Positions 8,175-17,169 are shown, counted from the stretch's first letter. The stretch: DNA of 34,931 nucleotides from Lachnospiraceae bacterium (GCA_017614155.1 JAGACK010000059.1:1-34931), one strand, 5' to 3'. Notes: generated by a model not told the origin, from the sequence alone. Program-made: numbers and translations.

Positions 8175-8578
8175 AATCTGATCTCCTTTGCAAGTGCGGC
8201 AAGGTCATCGTTTGATACCTCAAGAGGCTTCCAGCCAATCTTCTGGTTATCATCTTTGTATCTCGGTATCAGATGGATATGAAAATGAAACACTGTCTGA
8301 CCGGCAGTCTCTCCATTGTTCTGTACGATATTAAAGCCGTCACATTTAAGCTTCTCAGTAAGATGAGAGGCCATTTTTTTTGCCAGAAGGAAGGCTTTTG
8401 AAGTCAGATCCTCGGGAAGCTCATATATGTTGGCATAATGTTCCTTCGGAAGTATCAGGGCATGTCCCTTTGCAGCAGGTGACAGATCAAGTATCACCGC
8501 AAAATCATCATCCTCATAGATCATATTTGTGTCAAACACATGATTGCTCAGTTTACAAAAGATACAATTTTCGTCCAT
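8171..8578 (-). CDS. HIT family nucleotide hydrolase
   Basis: A 135-residue protein with the histidine triad HFHIHLIPR (H98, H100, H102), the catalytic and phosphate-contacting centre of HIT hydrolases, plus an N-terminal CxxC (C5, C8) typical of the zinc-binding Hint subgroup. Such enzymes hydrolyse adenosine nucleotides with P-N or P-O-P bonds, such as AMP-lysine or Ap4A-like compounds. Length is normal for the family. Start and stop both overlap the neighbouring genes (TGATG with murG, ATGA with the flavodoxin/SCP2 gene), so it is translated as part of that operon. The physiological substrate cannot be told from sequence. Confidence 0.92.
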   Translation of the reverse strand: MDENCIFCKLSNHVFDTNMIYEDDDFAVILDLSPAAKGHALILPKEHYANIYELPEDLTSKAFLLAKKMASHLTEKLKCDGFNIVQNNGETAGQTVFHFHIHLIPRYKDDNQKIGWKPLEVSNDDLAALAKEIRL

Positions 8579-9642
8579 CAGCTTATCTCCTTTATAATAT
8601 TGCAGATCTTTCCGACAGCATCCTGCTCCGGAGCCTTTTCCATCGCCCGGGTGAAATCCTTTCTTTTTTCATATACTTCATCAACTGCTTTCAGCAGACT
8701 TTCCTTTGTCATATCTTCCTGACGAAGGATATAACTGTATGAGGCTTCAGCAAAAGCTTCAGCATTCAGGATCTGATCGCCTCTTGAGCTTTTTCCGGGA
8801 AGGGGGATCAGTATATTCGGCTTTTTCAGTGCCAAAAGCTCAAATACAGCATTTGCTCCTGCTCTGGATATCACTATATCAGACAGAGCATAAAGATCAG
8901 GCAGTTCATCATCGATATATTCATACTGTCTGTAGCCGGACATTTCATCAAAATCCGGATTCGCCTTTCCCCTTCCGCATAGATGGATCACATAGTACCG
9001 TTCCAGCAGATCCGGCAGAGCGGATCGGACAGTCTCATTCACGCTCTGAGCGCCCAGGCTGCCGCCGATTATCATCAAAAACGGCTTTATTCCGGATTCC
9101 AGTCCGGTAAAGCACAGCGCCCTGTCCCTGTTTCCCGAAAGAAGCTCTTTCCTGATGGGAGTGCCTGTAAATATCCCCTTGTCTCCGGGAAGAAATTCCA
9201 GAGTTTTTTTGAAAGAACAGCAGATCCTTTGGGCAGAAGAAAAAGACAGTCTGTTTGCCAGACCCGGTGTGAAGTCACTTTCATGTATCACGACCGGGAT
9301 CCCCAGTTTTTTTGCGGCCTTTACGACAGGTACTGAAACATAGCCGCCCTTTGAAAAAACAATGTCAGGTCTTATTTTCTCCAGAAGCTGTACGGACTCA
9401 CGGAAACCCTTTATTACCCTGAAAGGATCTGTCAGGTTTTTCAGGTCAAAATACCGGCGGAGTTTTCCGGAAGATATACCATAATAAGGAAGGCCGTTCT
9501 TTTCAGCGATCGAACGCTCAATACCTTCATATGATCCAATATAGGAAATTTCAAAGCCGGCTTCTTTAAGGGAAGGCAGCAGAGCCATATTCGGAAGGCA
9601 GTGTCCGGCTGTCCCTCCGCCTGTGAGAATTATTTTTTTCAA
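8578..9642 (-). CDS. murG: MurG: UDP-GlcNAc--lipid I GlcNAc transferase
   Basis: A 354-residue GT-B glycosyltransferase. It begins KKIILTGGGTAGH (the MurG Gly-rich loop), has FSKGGYVSVPVV and HESDFTPGLANRLS in the N-domain, and GGSLGAQSVNE, SRAGANAVFELLAL and a Gly-Asp-Gln motif (RGDQILNA) in the C-domain. MurG adds GlcNAc to lipid I to make lipid II for peptidoglycan. The start chosen is a TTG two bases after the TSCPD stop, which puts the protein start where MurG normally begins; an upstream ATG at 9720 lies inside the preceding gene. It is not surrounded by other mur/fts genes here, so the genome may hold a second copy in the division cluster. Confidence 0.88.
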   Translation of the reverse strand: MKKIILTGGGTAGHCLPNMALLPSLKEAGFEISYIGSYEGIERSIAEKNGLPYYGISSGKLRRYFDLKNLTDPFRVIKGFRESVQLLEKIRPDIVFSKGGYVSVPVVKAAKKLGIPVVIHESDFTPGLANRLSFSSAQRICCSFKKTLEFLPGDKGIFTGTPIRKELLSGNRDRALCFTGLESGIKPFLMIIGGSLGAQSVNETVRSALPDLLERYYVIHLCGRGKANPDFDEMSGYRQYEYIDDELPDLYALSDIVISRAGANAVFELLALKKPNILIPLPGKSSRGDQILNAEAFAEASYSYILRQEDMTKESLLKAVDEVYEKRKDFTRAMEKAPEQDAVGKICNIIKEIS

Positions 9643-9644
9643 TT

Positions 9645-9893
9645 TCAGACAGCCTCGTTTCGTATCTGTATCAGGGCTTTTGCCAGCTGATCGGGACAGC
9701 TGCTGGGTTTTGATCCGCACCTGATACCTGACAGACGCTTCACGGCTTCATCTATTTCCATTCCCTGTACCAGTCTGGCTATTCCCTGGGTATTTCCCGA
9801 GCAGCCGTTTGTAAACTTTACTTCTTTTATAATACTGCCTTCGGTATCGATATCTATACCGGTACAGCATACACCGCTTGGTTTATAATGCAT
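9645..9893 (-). CDS. small TSCPD-domain protein (TIGR03905-like, Cys-rich)
   Basis: An 82-residue protein with cysteines at 9, 10, 31, 59 and 66 and the motif SCPDQLAKAL (65-74). The TSCPD-like motif also occurs at the C-terminus of class II ribonucleotide reductases, where it may bind metal; the short stand-alone family is known as a four-Cys protein without a defined function. It is first in a four-gene minus-strand operon ending with the flavodoxin/SCP2 fusion. An iron-sulfur or zinc site is a fair inference, no more. Confidence 0.83.
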   Translation of the reverse strand: MHYKPSGVCCTGIDIDTEGSIIKEVKFTNGCSGNTQGIARLVQGMEIDEAVKRLSGIRCGSKPSSCPDQLAKALIQIRNEAV

Positions 9894-9943
9894 GATTCAC
9901 ACCTCAAAAGTAATCTATATCTTCCTATATATAATGCGACACT

Positions 9944-9972
9944 ATTGTATCATGAAAAAATGAAATAGAAAA
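9944..9972 (-). promoter_or_regulatory. candidate promoter for the TSCPD-murG-HIT operon
   Basis: Read on the minus strand, TTTTCT and TACAAT are separated by 17 bases, about 50 bases before the TSCPD start codon, in an AT-rich stretch. The -10 is good and the -35 is weak (about three of six bases). It is the best match I see upstream of this operon, but not conclusive. Confidence 0.3.
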
Positions 9973-10103
9973 CCGGCACAGCGCCCTTTTGACCCGGGCA
10001 TCAGCATATGGTAGAGGAAAAGCCATAAAACACAATATATATGTAATAGAAGAAACAGGTCGGATGCATGAAAAAAAATAATGGGATTTTTTATATCTTT
10101 TGC

Positions 10104-10132
10104 TTGCAATTTAAAAATCCGAGTGTTATCAT
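10104..10132 (+). promoter_or_regulatory. promoter of the S10 ribosomal operon
   Basis: TTGCAA (10104-10109) and TATCAT (10127-10132) are spaced by exactly 17 bases, a good sigma-A type promoter. It lies about 270 bases before rpsJ and is the only strong match in the 508-base gap between the divergent TSCPD gene and rpsJ. The stretch 9973-10100 to its left shows nothing recognisable. Confidence 0.72.
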
Positions 10133-10138
10133 AACATT

Positions 10139-10401
10139 CGCTGTGACCTTGATAGCTGTGAAGCGGAGGTTGCTGCCGGAGATGAAAAAAACAAGTCAAC
10201 GGCGGGTTTTTCGTGGAGCGAATGTCAAGTCAAGATACTGGCGACAAGTCACTGTACTGGAAGTTCTGTCATGGGACAGAGAACAACCGAGGTGTGATGC
10301 CTGATGAAATTAATTAGGACACACACGGGTAAGTGTACAGTCACCGCTTGTTGCGCTTTCACTTATTATATGAAAAGTGCGAAAAGGAGGCGACTTTTTT
10401 T
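10139..10401 (+). promoter_or_regulatory. long structured leader of the S10 operon
   Basis: About 260 untranslated bases follow the promoter. Visible pairings are a hairpin at 10263-10284 (GTTCTGTC against GACA..GAAC, ATGG loop, two-base bulge), a longer-range pair ACTGTAC (10251-10257) with GTACAGT (10335-10341), and near the start codon AAAAGT (10373-10378) with ACTTTT (10393-10398), which would hold the AAAGGAGG ribosome site in its loop. TTTCA (10357-10361) with TGAAA (10371-10375) competes with the last one. Ribosomal operons are often autoregulated through such leaders, so a protein-binding leader is likely. Which protein binds cannot be seen. Confidence 0.55.
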
Positions 10402-10722
10402 ATGGCAAATCAGGTAATGAGGATCACACTGAAGGCATACGACCATCAGCTGGTAGATCAGTCGGCACAGAAGATCATCGATACGGTCAAGAAGAACGGT
10501 TCACAGGTCAGCGGCCCGGTACCTCTTCCCACTAAAAGAGAGGTAATAACGATTCTGAGGGCTGTACATAAGTACAAGGACAGCCGTGAGCAGTTTGAGC
10601 AGAGAACTCACAAAAGGCTTATCGATATCATAGCTCCCACTCAGAAGACGGTGGAATTTCTCTCGAGACTCGAGATGCCGGCAGGTGTTTACATCGACAT
10701 CAAGATGAAGGATAAGAAGTAA
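10402..10722 (+). CDS. rpsJ: 30S ribosomal protein S10
   Basis: 106 residues beginning [19 protein letters not shown], the standard S10 start. The hallmark [19 protein letters not shown] loop and the C-terminal [11 protein letters not shown] are present. S10 sits in the 30S head and, as NusE, also joins the antitermination complex with NusB. AAAGGAGG lies 11 bases before the ATG, with a T-run between. An in-frame earlier ATG at 10333 falls in the structured leader and would add a non-conserved 23-residue tail, so it is rejected. First gene of the S10-spc-alpha cluster. Confidence 0.98.
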   Translation: MANQVMRITLKAYDHQLVDQSAQKIIDTVKKNGSQVSGPVPLPTKREVITILRAVHKYKDSREQFEQRTHKRLIDIIAPTQKTVEFLSRLEMPAGVYIDIKMKDKK

Positions 10723-10733
10723 GAAGTTTGTAT

Positions 10734-10777
10734 GAACCGGACCGGTCGGAGGAGTATCCGATGACCGTAATTGGTTC
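10734..10777 (+). promoter_or_regulatory. stem-loop in the rpsJ-rplC gap
   Basis: CGGTCGGA (10743-10750) pairs with TCCGA and CCG (10757-10761, 10765-10767) around a six-base loop with a three-base bulge. GAACC (10734-10738) and GGTTC (10773-10777) can close an outer stem. The 76-base gap is the longest inside the S10 block. It may tune L3 translation or protect the transcript; there is no T run. Confidence 0.4.
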
Positions 10778-10798
10778 CAATGCAGAAAGGATGAAAAA

Positions 10799-11482
10799 AT
10801 GAAAAAAGCGATTTTGGCAACAAAGATCGGTATGACCCAGATCTTCAAGGAAGACGGGACGCTTGTTCCGGTAACGGTTTTGGAAGCAGGCCCCTGTGTG
10901 GTCACGCAGGTAAAGACAATTGAGAATGACGGATATGAGGCGATCCAGGTAGGCTTCAAGGATGCAAAAGAAAAGATCATCACAAAGGATAAGGGCGGAA
11001 AGGTTCAGATAGCCCACAGGCACGGAGTGAACAAGGCTGAGGCAGGACATTTCAAAAAGGCCGGCACTACGGGCAAGAAATTTGTGAGGGAGTTCAGATT
11101 TGAAAACTGTGCCGATTATCAGCCGGCACAGGAAATCAAAGCAGATATATTTGAGGTTGGCGACAAGGTTGATGCGACCGCGATCTCAAAGGGAAAAGGC
11201 TTCCAGGGTACGATCAAAAGACTTGGACAGCACAGAGGACCCATGAAGCACGGTTCCAAATTCCATCGTCATCAGGGTTCAAACGGAGCATGCTCTTCAC
11301 CCAGCAGGGTGTTCAAGGGAAAGGGAATGCCCGGACACATGGGAAGCAAGAAGGTAACGGTACAGAATCTTGAGGTAGTCCGCGTTGATGCCGAAAAGAA
11401 TCTTCTGCTCATAAAAGGAGCAATACCCGGTTCCAAGAAAGCTCTGATCACGATTAAGGAAACCACCAGGGTTTCTAAATAA
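10799..11482 (+). CDS. rplC: 50S ribosomal protein L3
   Basis: 227 residues beginning [20 protein letters not shown], the typical L3 N-terminus, with the central extension that reaches the peptidyl transferase centre ([20 protein letters not shown] and [17 protein letters not shown]). L3 is an early 50S assembly protein binding 23S rRNA. Length is about 15 residues over the usual 210, from a longer segment near residues 60-95. AGAAAGGATG precedes the ATG. No anomalies. Confidence 0.98.
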   Translation: MKKAILATKIGMTQIFKEDGTLVPVTVLEAGPCVVTQVKTIENDGYEAIQVGFKDAKEKIITKDKGGKVQIAHRHGVNKAEAGHFKKAGTTGKKFVREFRFENCADYQPAQEIKADIFEVGDKVDATAISKGKGFQGTIKRLGQHRGPMKHGSKFHRHQGSNGACSSPSRVFKGKGMPGHMGSKKVTVQNLEVVRVDAEKNLLLIKGAIPGSKKALITIKETTRVSK

Positions 11483-11505
11483 GGAAGGAAGGAGGAGACG
11501 GATAG

Positions 11506-12126
11506 ATGGCTAACGTAGCAGTATACAATATGGAAGGAAAGGAAGTCGGAAAGATCGACTTAAACGATGACCTTTTCGGAGTAAAGATAAATGAACATCT
11601 GGTTCATCTTGCGGTAGTACAGCATCTGGCCAATAAGCGCCAGGGTACACAGAAGGCAAAGACCCGCTCTGAGGTTTCGGGTGGAGGAAGAAAGCCCTGG
11701 AGACAGAAGGGAACAGGACATGCAAGACAGGGTTCGACCAGATCACCTCAGTGGACACACGGTGGAGTCGTATTCGCGCCGGTTCCCAGGAGCTATTCCT
11801 TCAAGATGAACAAGAAGGAAAAGAGGATAGCCCTGAAGTCGGCACTCACATCCAGGGTGCAGGCTGACAGATTTATAGTAGTCGACGAATTGAAGCTTGA
11901 CGAAATCAAGACCAGGAGATTTCAGGAGGTACTTGACGCACTCAAGGTAAACAAGGCGATAGTTATCCTTGATGATCTTGACAGGAATGTGATCCTGAGC
12001 GCAAGGAACATACCGAATGTGATAACAGCTCAGGTCAATACGATCAATACTTACGATATCATGAAGTACAGCACGGTGATCGCAACAAAGGCGGCCGTAG
12101 CAAAACTTGAGGAGGTGTATGCATAA
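11506..12126 (+). CDS. rplD: 50S ribosomal protein L4
   Basis: 206 residues with the signature loop region (KTRSEVSGGGRKPWRQKGTG, then RQGSTRSPQW) that extends into the exit tunnel. L4 is an early assembly protein, and in Escherichia coli it also represses its own operon through the S10 leader; whether it does so here is unknown. A purine-rich ribosome site GGAAGGAGG precedes the ATG by about 11 bases. The stop overlaps the L23 start by one base (TAATG), so the two are probably translated in step. Confidence 0.98.
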   Translation: MANVAVYNMEGKEVGKIDLNDDLFGVKINEHLVHLAVVQHLANKRQGTQKAKTRSEVSGGGRKPWRQKGTGHARQGSTRSPQWTHGGVVFAPVPRSYSFKMNKKEKRIALKSALTSRVQADRFIVVDELKLDEIKTRRFQEVLDALKVNKAIVILDDLDRNVILSARNIPNVITAQVNTINTYDIMKYSTVIATKAAVAKLEEVYA

Positions 12127-12425
12127 TGGCAGATCTGAAATATTATGATGTGATCCTTAAGCCTCTGGTAACGGAAAAGTCCATGGAAGCACAGGCTGAC
12201 AGAAAATATACCTTCCTCGTAAATCCGGATGCCAATAAGGCACAGATAAAGGAAGCAGTCGAAAAGATGTTTGACGGAGCAAAGGTTGAAAAGGTCAGCA
12301 CCATGAACCTTTCAGGAAAAAACAGAAGAAGAGGCCTTGTTACCGGAAAGACTGCAGCAAAGAAAAAGGCAATAGTAAAGCTTACTGAAGACAGCAAGGA
12401 AATAGAGATATTCCAAGGCTTGTAG
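12126..12425 (+). CDS. rplW: 50S ribosomal protein L23
   Basis: 99 residues. YDVILKPLVTEKSM is the standard L23 opening, and GKKRR-type basic residues (SGKNRRRGLVTGKTAAKKKAI) make the rRNA-binding loop. L23 lies at the tunnel exit, where trigger factor and the signal recognition particle dock. It starts on the last base of the rplD stop and is followed by a 55-base gap before rplB. Normal length, no oddities. Confidence 0.97.
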   Translation: MADLKYYDVILKPLVTEKSMEAQADRKYTFLVNPDANKAQIKEAVEKMFDGAKVEKVSTMNLSGKNRRRGLVTGKTAAKKKAIVKLTEDSKEIEIFQGL

Positions 12426-12480
12426 GATAGGGTCGTAAGAAAACAATATTTACGACAGGATATAAAAAAGGAGAACAACA

Positions 12481-13326
12481 ATGGGAATCAAAACATATAA
12501 TCCGTATACGCCTTCCAGAAGGGCTATGACAGGTTCGGATTTTGCGGAGATCACAAAAAAGACTCCCGAAAAATCTTTGCTTGCCCCCCTGAAGAAGCAT
12601 TCCGGCAGGAACAATCAGGGAAAGATAACAGTTCGTCATAAGGGTGGCGGAAACAGACAGAAATACAGGATCGTTGATTTCAAAAGAAATGATAAAGACG
12701 GAATACCCGCAACAGTCATTGGCATCGAATATGATCCGAACAGAACAGCAAACATTGCACTCATCTGCTACGCAGACGGAGAAAAGAGATACATCCTGGC
12801 ACCGGAAGGACTTAAGGACGGACAGAAGATAATGAACGGACCGGATGCGGAAATAAGGGTTGGCAACTGCCTGCCGCTTGACAAGATACCGGTTGGTTCA
12901 AGCATACACAACATAGAGCTTTATCCCGGAAAGGGAGGACAGCTGGTACGTTCAGCAGGAACGGATGCACAGCTGATGGCAAAAGAAGGAAAGTATGCGA
13001 CCATAAAGCTTCCTTCCGGCGAAATGAGAATGGTCCCCATAGCATGCAGGGCCACGATAGGAAAGATCGGAAACATCGATCACAACCTGATCAATTATGG
13101 AAAAGCCGGACGTATCCGCCATATGGGCATCAGGCCCACGGTCAGAGGTTCGGTCATGAACCCGAACGATCACCCTCACGGTGGTGGAGAGGGACGCTCA
13201 CCGATAGGACGCCCGGGTCCGTGCACACCATGGGGCAAGCCCGCTTTGGGATACAAGACCAGAAAGGCAAAGAAGGCGTCAAACAAACTGATAGTAAGAA
13301 GAAGAAACGGAAAAGCGCTTAGCTAA
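12481..13326 (+). CDS. rplB: 50S ribosomal protein L2
   Basis: 281 residues, beginning [20 protein letters not shown]. The C-terminal [20 protein letters not shown] is the L2 signature, containing the histidine-glycine stretch ([11 protein letters not shown]) close to the peptidyl transferase centre. L2 is needed for subunit association and tRNA binding. The AAAAAGGAGAAC ribosome site is just before ATG. Length is about five residues over the Bacillus form. Confidence 0.98.
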   Translation: MGIKTYNPYTPSRRAMTGSDFAEITKKTPEKSLLAPLKKHSGRNNQGKITVRHKGGGNRQKYRIVDFKRNDKDGIPATVIGIEYDPNRTANIALICYADGEKRYILAPEGLKDGQKIMNGPDAEIRVGNCLPLDKIPVGSSIHNIELYPGKGGQLVRSAGTDAQLMAKEGKYATIKLPSGEMRMVPIACRATIGKIGNIDHNLINYGKAGRIRHMGIRPTVRGSVMNPNDHPHGGGEGRSPIGRPGPCTPWGKPALGYKTRKAKKASNKLIVRRRNGKALS

Positions 13327-13338
13327 GGAGGGAAATAA

Positions 13339-13617
13339 ATGTCACGTTCAATAAAAAAAGGACCGTTCGCAGACGAGAGTCTTTTGAAGAAGATTGACGC
13401 AATGAACGATGCCGGCAAAAAGGAAGTCATCAAGACATGGTCGCGCCGTTCGACGATCTTCCCTTCGTTTGTGGGACATACCATAGCGGTACATGACGGA
13501 AGAAAGCATGTTCCGGTATATATCACAGAAGATATGGTCGGACACAAGCTGGGAGAGTTTGTTATGACGAGGACCTACAGGGGTCATGGCGGAGAATCCA
13601 AGTCATCCGTCAAATAG
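13339..13617 (+). CDS. rpsS: 30S ribosomal protein S19
   Basis: 92 residues, beginning [19 protein letters not shown], with the S19 signature [20 protein letters not shown] and a C-terminal [12 protein letters not shown]19 forms a complex with S13 in the 30S head, near the A-site tRNA. It follows rplB by 12 bases with the ribosome site AAGGAGGG inside the gap, as expected within the S10 operon. Confidence 0.98.
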   Translation: MSRSIKKGPFADESLLKKIDAMNDAGKKEVIKTWSRRSTIFPSFVGHTIAVHDGRKHVPVYITEDMVGHKLGEFVMTRTYRGHGGESKSSVK

Positions 13618-13646
13618 GGTTAAAGTTTTGAAAGGAGGCTGCATCC

Positions 13647-14036
13647 GTGGCTAAGGGACATAGAAGTAAGATAAAAAGAGAAAGAAACAGTGTAAAGGAT
13701 ACGAGGCCGTCAGCGAAGCTGTCCTATGCAAGGATTCCCATCCAGAAAGCATGTTTCGTGCTTGATGCAATCAGGGGAAAGAGCGTGAACGAGGCTTTGG
13801 GTATCCTGACCTATAATCCGAGAAATGCTTCAAGAGTAATAAAGAAGCTTATCGAGTCGGCAGTGGCAAATGCCGAGAATAATAACGGAATGAGTGCGGA
13901 TTCATTATATGTGGCCGAGTGTTTTGCCACTCCCGGTCCGATCATGAAGCGTATACAGCCGCGTGCCCAGGGCAGGGCATACAGGATCCAGAAGAGGATG
14001 AGCCATATAACAGTCATTCTCGATGAGAAAAATTAA
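13647..14036 (+). CDS. rplV: 50S ribosomal protein L22
   Basis: 129 residues from a GTG start 9 bases after AAAGGAGG. The core (KLSYARIPIQKACFVLDAIR, then SAVANAENNNGM and PRAQGRAYRIQKRMSHITVI) is typical L22, whose long hairpin lines the exit tunnel opposite L4 and is the site of macrolide-resistance changes. The N-terminus carries about 17 extra basic residues (GHRSKIKRERNSVKD) before the usual start of homology, a modest extension often seen in clostridia. Confidence 0.97.
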   Translation: MAKGHRSKIKRERNSVKDTRPSAKLSYARIPIQKACFVLDAIRGKSVNEALGILTYNPRNASRVIKKLIESAVANAENNNGMSADSLYVAECFATPGPIMKRIQPRAQGRAYRIQKRMSHITVILDEKN

Positions 14037-14070
14037 CGGTTTAGGACATTTTTTCGAAAGGAGTTATTAA

Positions 14071-14748
14071 ATGGGTCAGAAAGTCAATCCCCACGGCCTC
14101 AGAGTCGGAATAATAAGTGATTGGGATTCAAAATGGTATGCTTCCGAAGGTGAATTTGCAGACAACCTTGTTGAAGACTACAACATCAGAAAGTTTCTGA
14201 AGAAGGAACTTTATTCTGCCGGCGTTTCAAAGATCGAGATCGAAAGAGCAACCGGAAGGATCAAGGTTGTGGTTTATGCCGCAAAGGTCGGTATGATAAT
14301 CGGAAAAGGCGGAGCAGAACTTGAAAAGACAAAGAAGAAGCTCCAGAAATATACAAAGCAGAATCTGGTATTTGATGTCAGGGAGATAAAAAAGCCCGAC
14401 AAGGATGCCCAGCTTGTTGCAGAGAATATAGCAGGACAGCTTGAGAACCGTGTTTCCTTCAGAAGGGCCATGAAATCCTGTATGCAGAGAACATTAAAGA
14501 ACGGAGCAAAGGGTATCAAGACCAGTGTTTCAGGACGTCTCGGAGGAGCAGATATGGCCCGTACCGAGTTCTATTCGGAAGGCACCATTCCTCTTCAGAC
14601 ACTGAGAGCAGACATAGATTACGGATTTGCCGAGGCAGATACGACCTATGGAAAAGTAGGTGTCAAAGTATGGATCTACAAGGATGAGATACTTGGCAGG
14701 AAGGCAGCGGTCGCTGACAGATCAGAAGAAGAGGGAGGCGATAAATAA
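14071..14748 (+). CDS. rpsC: 30S ribosomal protein S3
   Basis: 225 residues. It opens [20 protein letters not shown], has the KH-domain GxxG loop ([17 protein letters not shown], residues 70-86) and the C-terminal S3 domain ([21 protein letters not shown]). S3 lines the mRNA entry channel and has helicase activity with S4 and S5. The ribosome site GAAAGGAG is close to the ATG, and the stop shares one base with the rplP start. Confidence 0.98.
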   Translation: MGQKVNPHGLRVGIISDWDSKWYASEGEFADNLVEDYNIRKFLKKELYSAGVSKIEIERATGRIKVVVYAAKVGMIIGKGGAELEKTKKKLQKYTKQNLVFDVREIKKPDKDAQLVAENIAGQLENRVSFRRAMKSCMQRTLKNGAKGIKTSVSGRLGGADMARTEFYSEGTIPLQTLRADIDYGFAEADTTYGKVGVKVWIYKDEILGRKAAVADRSEEEGGDK

Positions 14749-15200
14749 TGTTAATGCCAAAGAGAGTAAAGCATCGTAAGCAGATGCGCGGTACCATGAA
14801 GGGCAAGGCAAACAGCGGAAATACGATCACTTACGGAGAGTACGGAATTGTTGCCACAGAGCCCTGCTGGATCAAATCCAATCAGATAGAGGCAGCCCGT
14901 GTTGCCATGACAAGATATATCAAGCGTTTCGGAAAGGTTTGGATCAAGATATTCCCCGACAAGCCTGTAACGGCAAAGCCTGCCGAGACAAGAATGGGTT
15001 CCGGAAAGGGAGCGCTTGAATACTGGGTAGCTGTGGTAAAGCCGGGAAGAGTGCTTTTTGAGATAGCCGGCGTACCTGAGGAGACTGCAAGGGAGGCATT
15101 AAGGCTTGCAACACACAAGCTTCCCTGCAAATGCAAGATCATTTCAAAAGCCGATCTGGATGCGATCGTAGCTTCTAAGGAAGGCGGTGTTGCCAAATGA
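14748..15200 (+). CDS. rplP: 50S ribosomal protein L16
   Basis: 150 residues beginning [19 protein letters not shown], the normal L16 start; the third codon is also ATG but the first is kept because relatives begin MLMPKR. The [28 protein letters not shown] signature region, here seen at residues 78-105, contacts A-site tRNA and 5S-proximal 23S rRNA. Start overlaps the rpsC stop by one base and the stop overlaps rpmC by four. Slightly longer C-terminus than Bacillus L16. Confidence 0.97.
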   Translation: MLMPKRVKHRKQMRGTMKGKANSGNTITYGEYGIVATEPCWIKSNQIEAARVAMTRYIKRFGKVWIKIFPDKPVTAKPAETRMGSGKGALEYWVAVVKPGRVLFEIAGVPEETAREALRLATHKLPCKCKIISKADLDAIVASKEGGVAK

Positions 15201-15403
15201 AAACAGATAAATATATAGCAGATCTGAGAGCAAAGTCTGACGCGGAACTTTCAAGCGATCTGACGGCGGCAAAAAAGGAGCTTTTCAATCTGAGGTTCCA
15301 GAATGCAACCAATCAGTTGGATAATACGGGAAGGATCAGAGAAGTCAGGAAGAATATTGCAAGGATACAGACGATCATCACTGAGAAGGCTGCACAGAAA
15401 TAA
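15197..15403 (+). CDS. rpmC: 50S ribosomal protein L29
   Basis: 68 residues, two long helices with the L29 motif [19 protein letters not shown] followed by [16 protein letters not shown]29 sits at the tunnel exit next to L23. It overlaps rplP by ATGA. After it comes a 35-base gap carrying the AGAAAGGAG ribosome site for rpsQ. Ordinary in all respects. Confidence 0.97.
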   Translation: MKTDKYIADLRAKSDAELSSDLTAAKKELFNLRFQNATNQLDNTGRIREVRKNIARIQTIITEKAAQK

Positions 15404-15438
15404 TAAAGTCACGTCGATAGATCAGAAAGGAGACGAAC

Positions 15439-15702
15439 GTGGAAAGTACGGAAAGAAATCTTAGAAAAACTCGTACGGGAAAAGTTGTGAGCAACAAAAT
15501 GGACAAGACCATAGTTGTTGCTGTTGAGGACCATGTCAGACATCCTCTTTACAAAAAGATCGTAAAGCGTACATACAAGCTTCATGCACAGGATTCAAAC
15601 AACGAGTGCAACATAGGAGATACAGTAAAGGTTATGGAGACAAGACCTCTTTCAAAGACAAAGAGATGGAGACTTGTCGAGATAGTTGAGAGAGCAAAGT
15701 AA
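15439..15702 (+). CDS. rpsQ: 30S ribosomal protein S17
   Basis: 87 residues from GTG, nine bases after AGAAAGGAG. The S17 OB-fold pattern is clear: [37 protein letters not shown] and [21 protein letters not shown]17 binds 16S rRNA early in assembly and stabilises the 30S body. It lies in the fixed order L29-S17-L14. No unusual features besides the GTG start. Confidence 0.97.
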   Translation: MESTERNLRKTRTGKVVSNKMDKTIVVAVEDHVRHPLYKKIVKRTYKLHAQDSNNECNIGDTVKVMETRPLSKTKRWRLVEIVERAK

Positions 15703-15720
15703 TCTTGAAAGGAGAAAGCA

Positions 15721-16089
15721 ATGGTACAGCAGGAAACCAGACTCAAGGTCGCTGACAATACCGGTGCGAAAGAAATCCTCTGCATCAGGGTTAATGGCGG
15801 CTCTACAAGAAGATATGCAGGTATCGGTGATGTCATTACCGCTACCGTAAAAGATGCGACGCCGGGCGGCGTTGTAAAGAAGGGTGATGTTGTAAAAGCT
15901 GTGGTAGTAAGGACTGTAAAGTCTGTACGCCGCAAGGACGGTTCTTATATCAGGTTTGATGAGAATGCAGCCGTGATAATAAAAGAGGATAACACACCCC
16001 GAGGAACCCGTATTTTTGGACCGGTGGCAAGAGAACTTCGTGATAAACAGTTCATGAAGATAGTATCGCTTGCTCCCGAAGTATTATAA
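15721..16089 (+). CDS. rplN: 50S ribosomal protein L14
   Basis: 122 residues starting [20 protein letters not shown]. The L14 signature is present around [21 protein letters not shown], and the C-terminus [18 protein letters not shown] is standard. L14 is part of an intersubunit bridge and the docking site for silencing factor RsfS. Ribosome site AAAGGAGA is eight bases upstream. Exact family length. Confidence 0.98.
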   Translation: MVQQETRLKVADNTGAKEILCIRVNGGSTRRYAGIGDVITATVKDATPGGVVKKGDVVKAVVVRTVKSVRRKDGSYIRFDENAAVIIKEDNTPRGTRIFGPVARELRDKQFMKIVSLAPEVL

Positions 16090-16101
16090 GGAGGCGCGGT
16101 C

Positions 16102-16413
16102 ATGGCTACATGCAAAATCAAAAGGGGCGATACCGTACAGGTCATCACCGGAACAAATAAGGGAAAGCAGGGAAAGGTTGTCAGTGTTGACAAAGCCGGA
16201 AATAAGGTGATAGTCGAAGGAGTGAACATGCTGACGAAACACTCGAAACCTTCAGCGGGAAATCCTGACGGTGGCATTACCCACCAGGAGGGTCCCATAG
16301 ACATTTCCAATGTAATGTATGTACACAACGGAAAACCTACCAGGGTCGGATTTAAGTTCAACGGAGACAAAAAGGTAAGGTTCGCAAAGTCTACAGGAGA
16401 TGTCATAGATTAG
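16102..16413 (+). CDS. rplX: 50S ribosomal protein L24
   Basis: 103 residues with an N-terminal KOW motif ([20 protein letters not shown], residues 4-23) and the following [14 protein letters not shown]24 nucleates 50S assembly by binding the 5' end of 23S rRNA. The gap to rplN is 12 bases including AAGGAGG. The C-terminal [13 protein letters not shown] is normal. No oddity. Confidence 0.97.
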   Translation: MATCKIKRGDTVQVITGTNKGKQGKVVSVDKAGNKVIVEGVNMLTKHSKPSAGNPDGGITHQEGPIDISNVMYVHNGKPTRVGFKFNGDKKVRFAKSTGDVID

Positions 16414-16435
16414 GATTGAAAGGAGGTTTTGAAAG

Positions 16436-16984
16436 TTGAACAGACTCAGGACATTATACGATGAAGAGATCAAGGATGCCATGACGAAGAAGTTCGGATA
16501 CAAGAATGTCATGGAAATTCCGAAGATAGAAAAGATAGTTGTCAACATGGGTGTCGGAGAGGCCAAGGAAAATGTAAAGGTCCTCGACTCTGCAGTTGCC
16601 GATCTTGAAAAGATCACCGGACAGCATGCCGTTACCACAAAGGCAAAGAAGGCGGTCGCTAATTTCAAGATAAGAGAGGGAATGCCTATCGGATGCAAGG
16701 TTACGCTGAGGGGCGAGAAAATGTATGACTTCCTCGACAGGCTTGTAAACCTCGCACTTCCCCGAGTAAGAGACTTCCGTGGAGTAAGCGCGAATTCATT
16801 TGACGGCAGGGGAAATTATGCACTTGGTATCAGGGAACAGATCATCTTCCCTGAAATAGAGTATGACAAGATTGACAAGGTCAGGGGTATGGATGTGATC
16901 GTCGTTACCACCGCAAAGACCGATGAAGAGGCCAGGGAGCTTCTTAGGCTTTTCAATATGCCGTTTGAGAAGGAGGAAAACTGA
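16436..16984 (+). CDS. rplE: 50S ribosomal protein L5
   Basis: 182 residues from a TTG start, nine bases after AAAGGAGG. The opening [21 protein letters not shown] and the [11 protein letters not shown] and GLREQ-type ([20 protein letters not shown]) motifs are diagnostic of L5, which binds 5S rRNA and forms bridge B1b with S13. The rare start may hold expression down or reflect coupling to rplX. The stop shares a base with the rpsN start (TGATG). Confidence 0.97.
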   Translation: MNRLRTLYDEEIKDAMTKKFGYKNVMEIPKIEKIVVNMGVGEAKENVKVLDSAVADLEKITGQHAVTTKAKKAVANFKIREGMPIGCKVTLRGEKMYDFLDRLVNLALPRVRDFRGVSANSFDGRGNYALGIREQIIFPEIEYDKIDKVRGMDVIVVTTAKTDEEARELLRLFNMPFEKEEN

Positions 16985-17169
16985 TGGCAAAATTATCAAT
17001 GAAATTAAAGCAGCAGCGTAAACCCAAGTTCTCCACGCGTGCTTATACACGCTGCAGAATTTGCGGAAGACCTCATTCGGTATTGAAAAAGTACGGTATA
17101 TGCAGAGTATGCTTCAGGGAGCTTGCTTACAAGGGACAGATCCCGGGCGTAAAGAAAGCATCTTGGTAA
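16984..17169 (+). CDS. rpsN: 30S ribosomal protein S14, zinc-binding (type Z)
   Basis: 61 residues with a four-cysteine zinc ribbon (C24 and C27 in CRIC, C40 and C43 in CRVC), which defines the short zinc-dependent S14 form rather than the long zinc-free paralogue. The C-terminus [11 protein letters not shown] is invariant. S14 assembles late in the 30S head with S3 and S10. It overlaps rplE by one base. If a zinc-independent copy exists elsewhere it would be expected under a Zur-type control. Confidence 0.98.
   Translation: MAKLSMKLKQQRKPKFSTRAYTRCRICGRPHSVLKKYGICRVCFRELAYKGQIPGVKKASW

Noticed and set aside
10333-10401. N-terminal extension of S10 from an upstream ATG
   Set aside because: It lies in the structured leader, lacks a ribosome site, and S10 begins at [10 protein letters not shown] in relatives.
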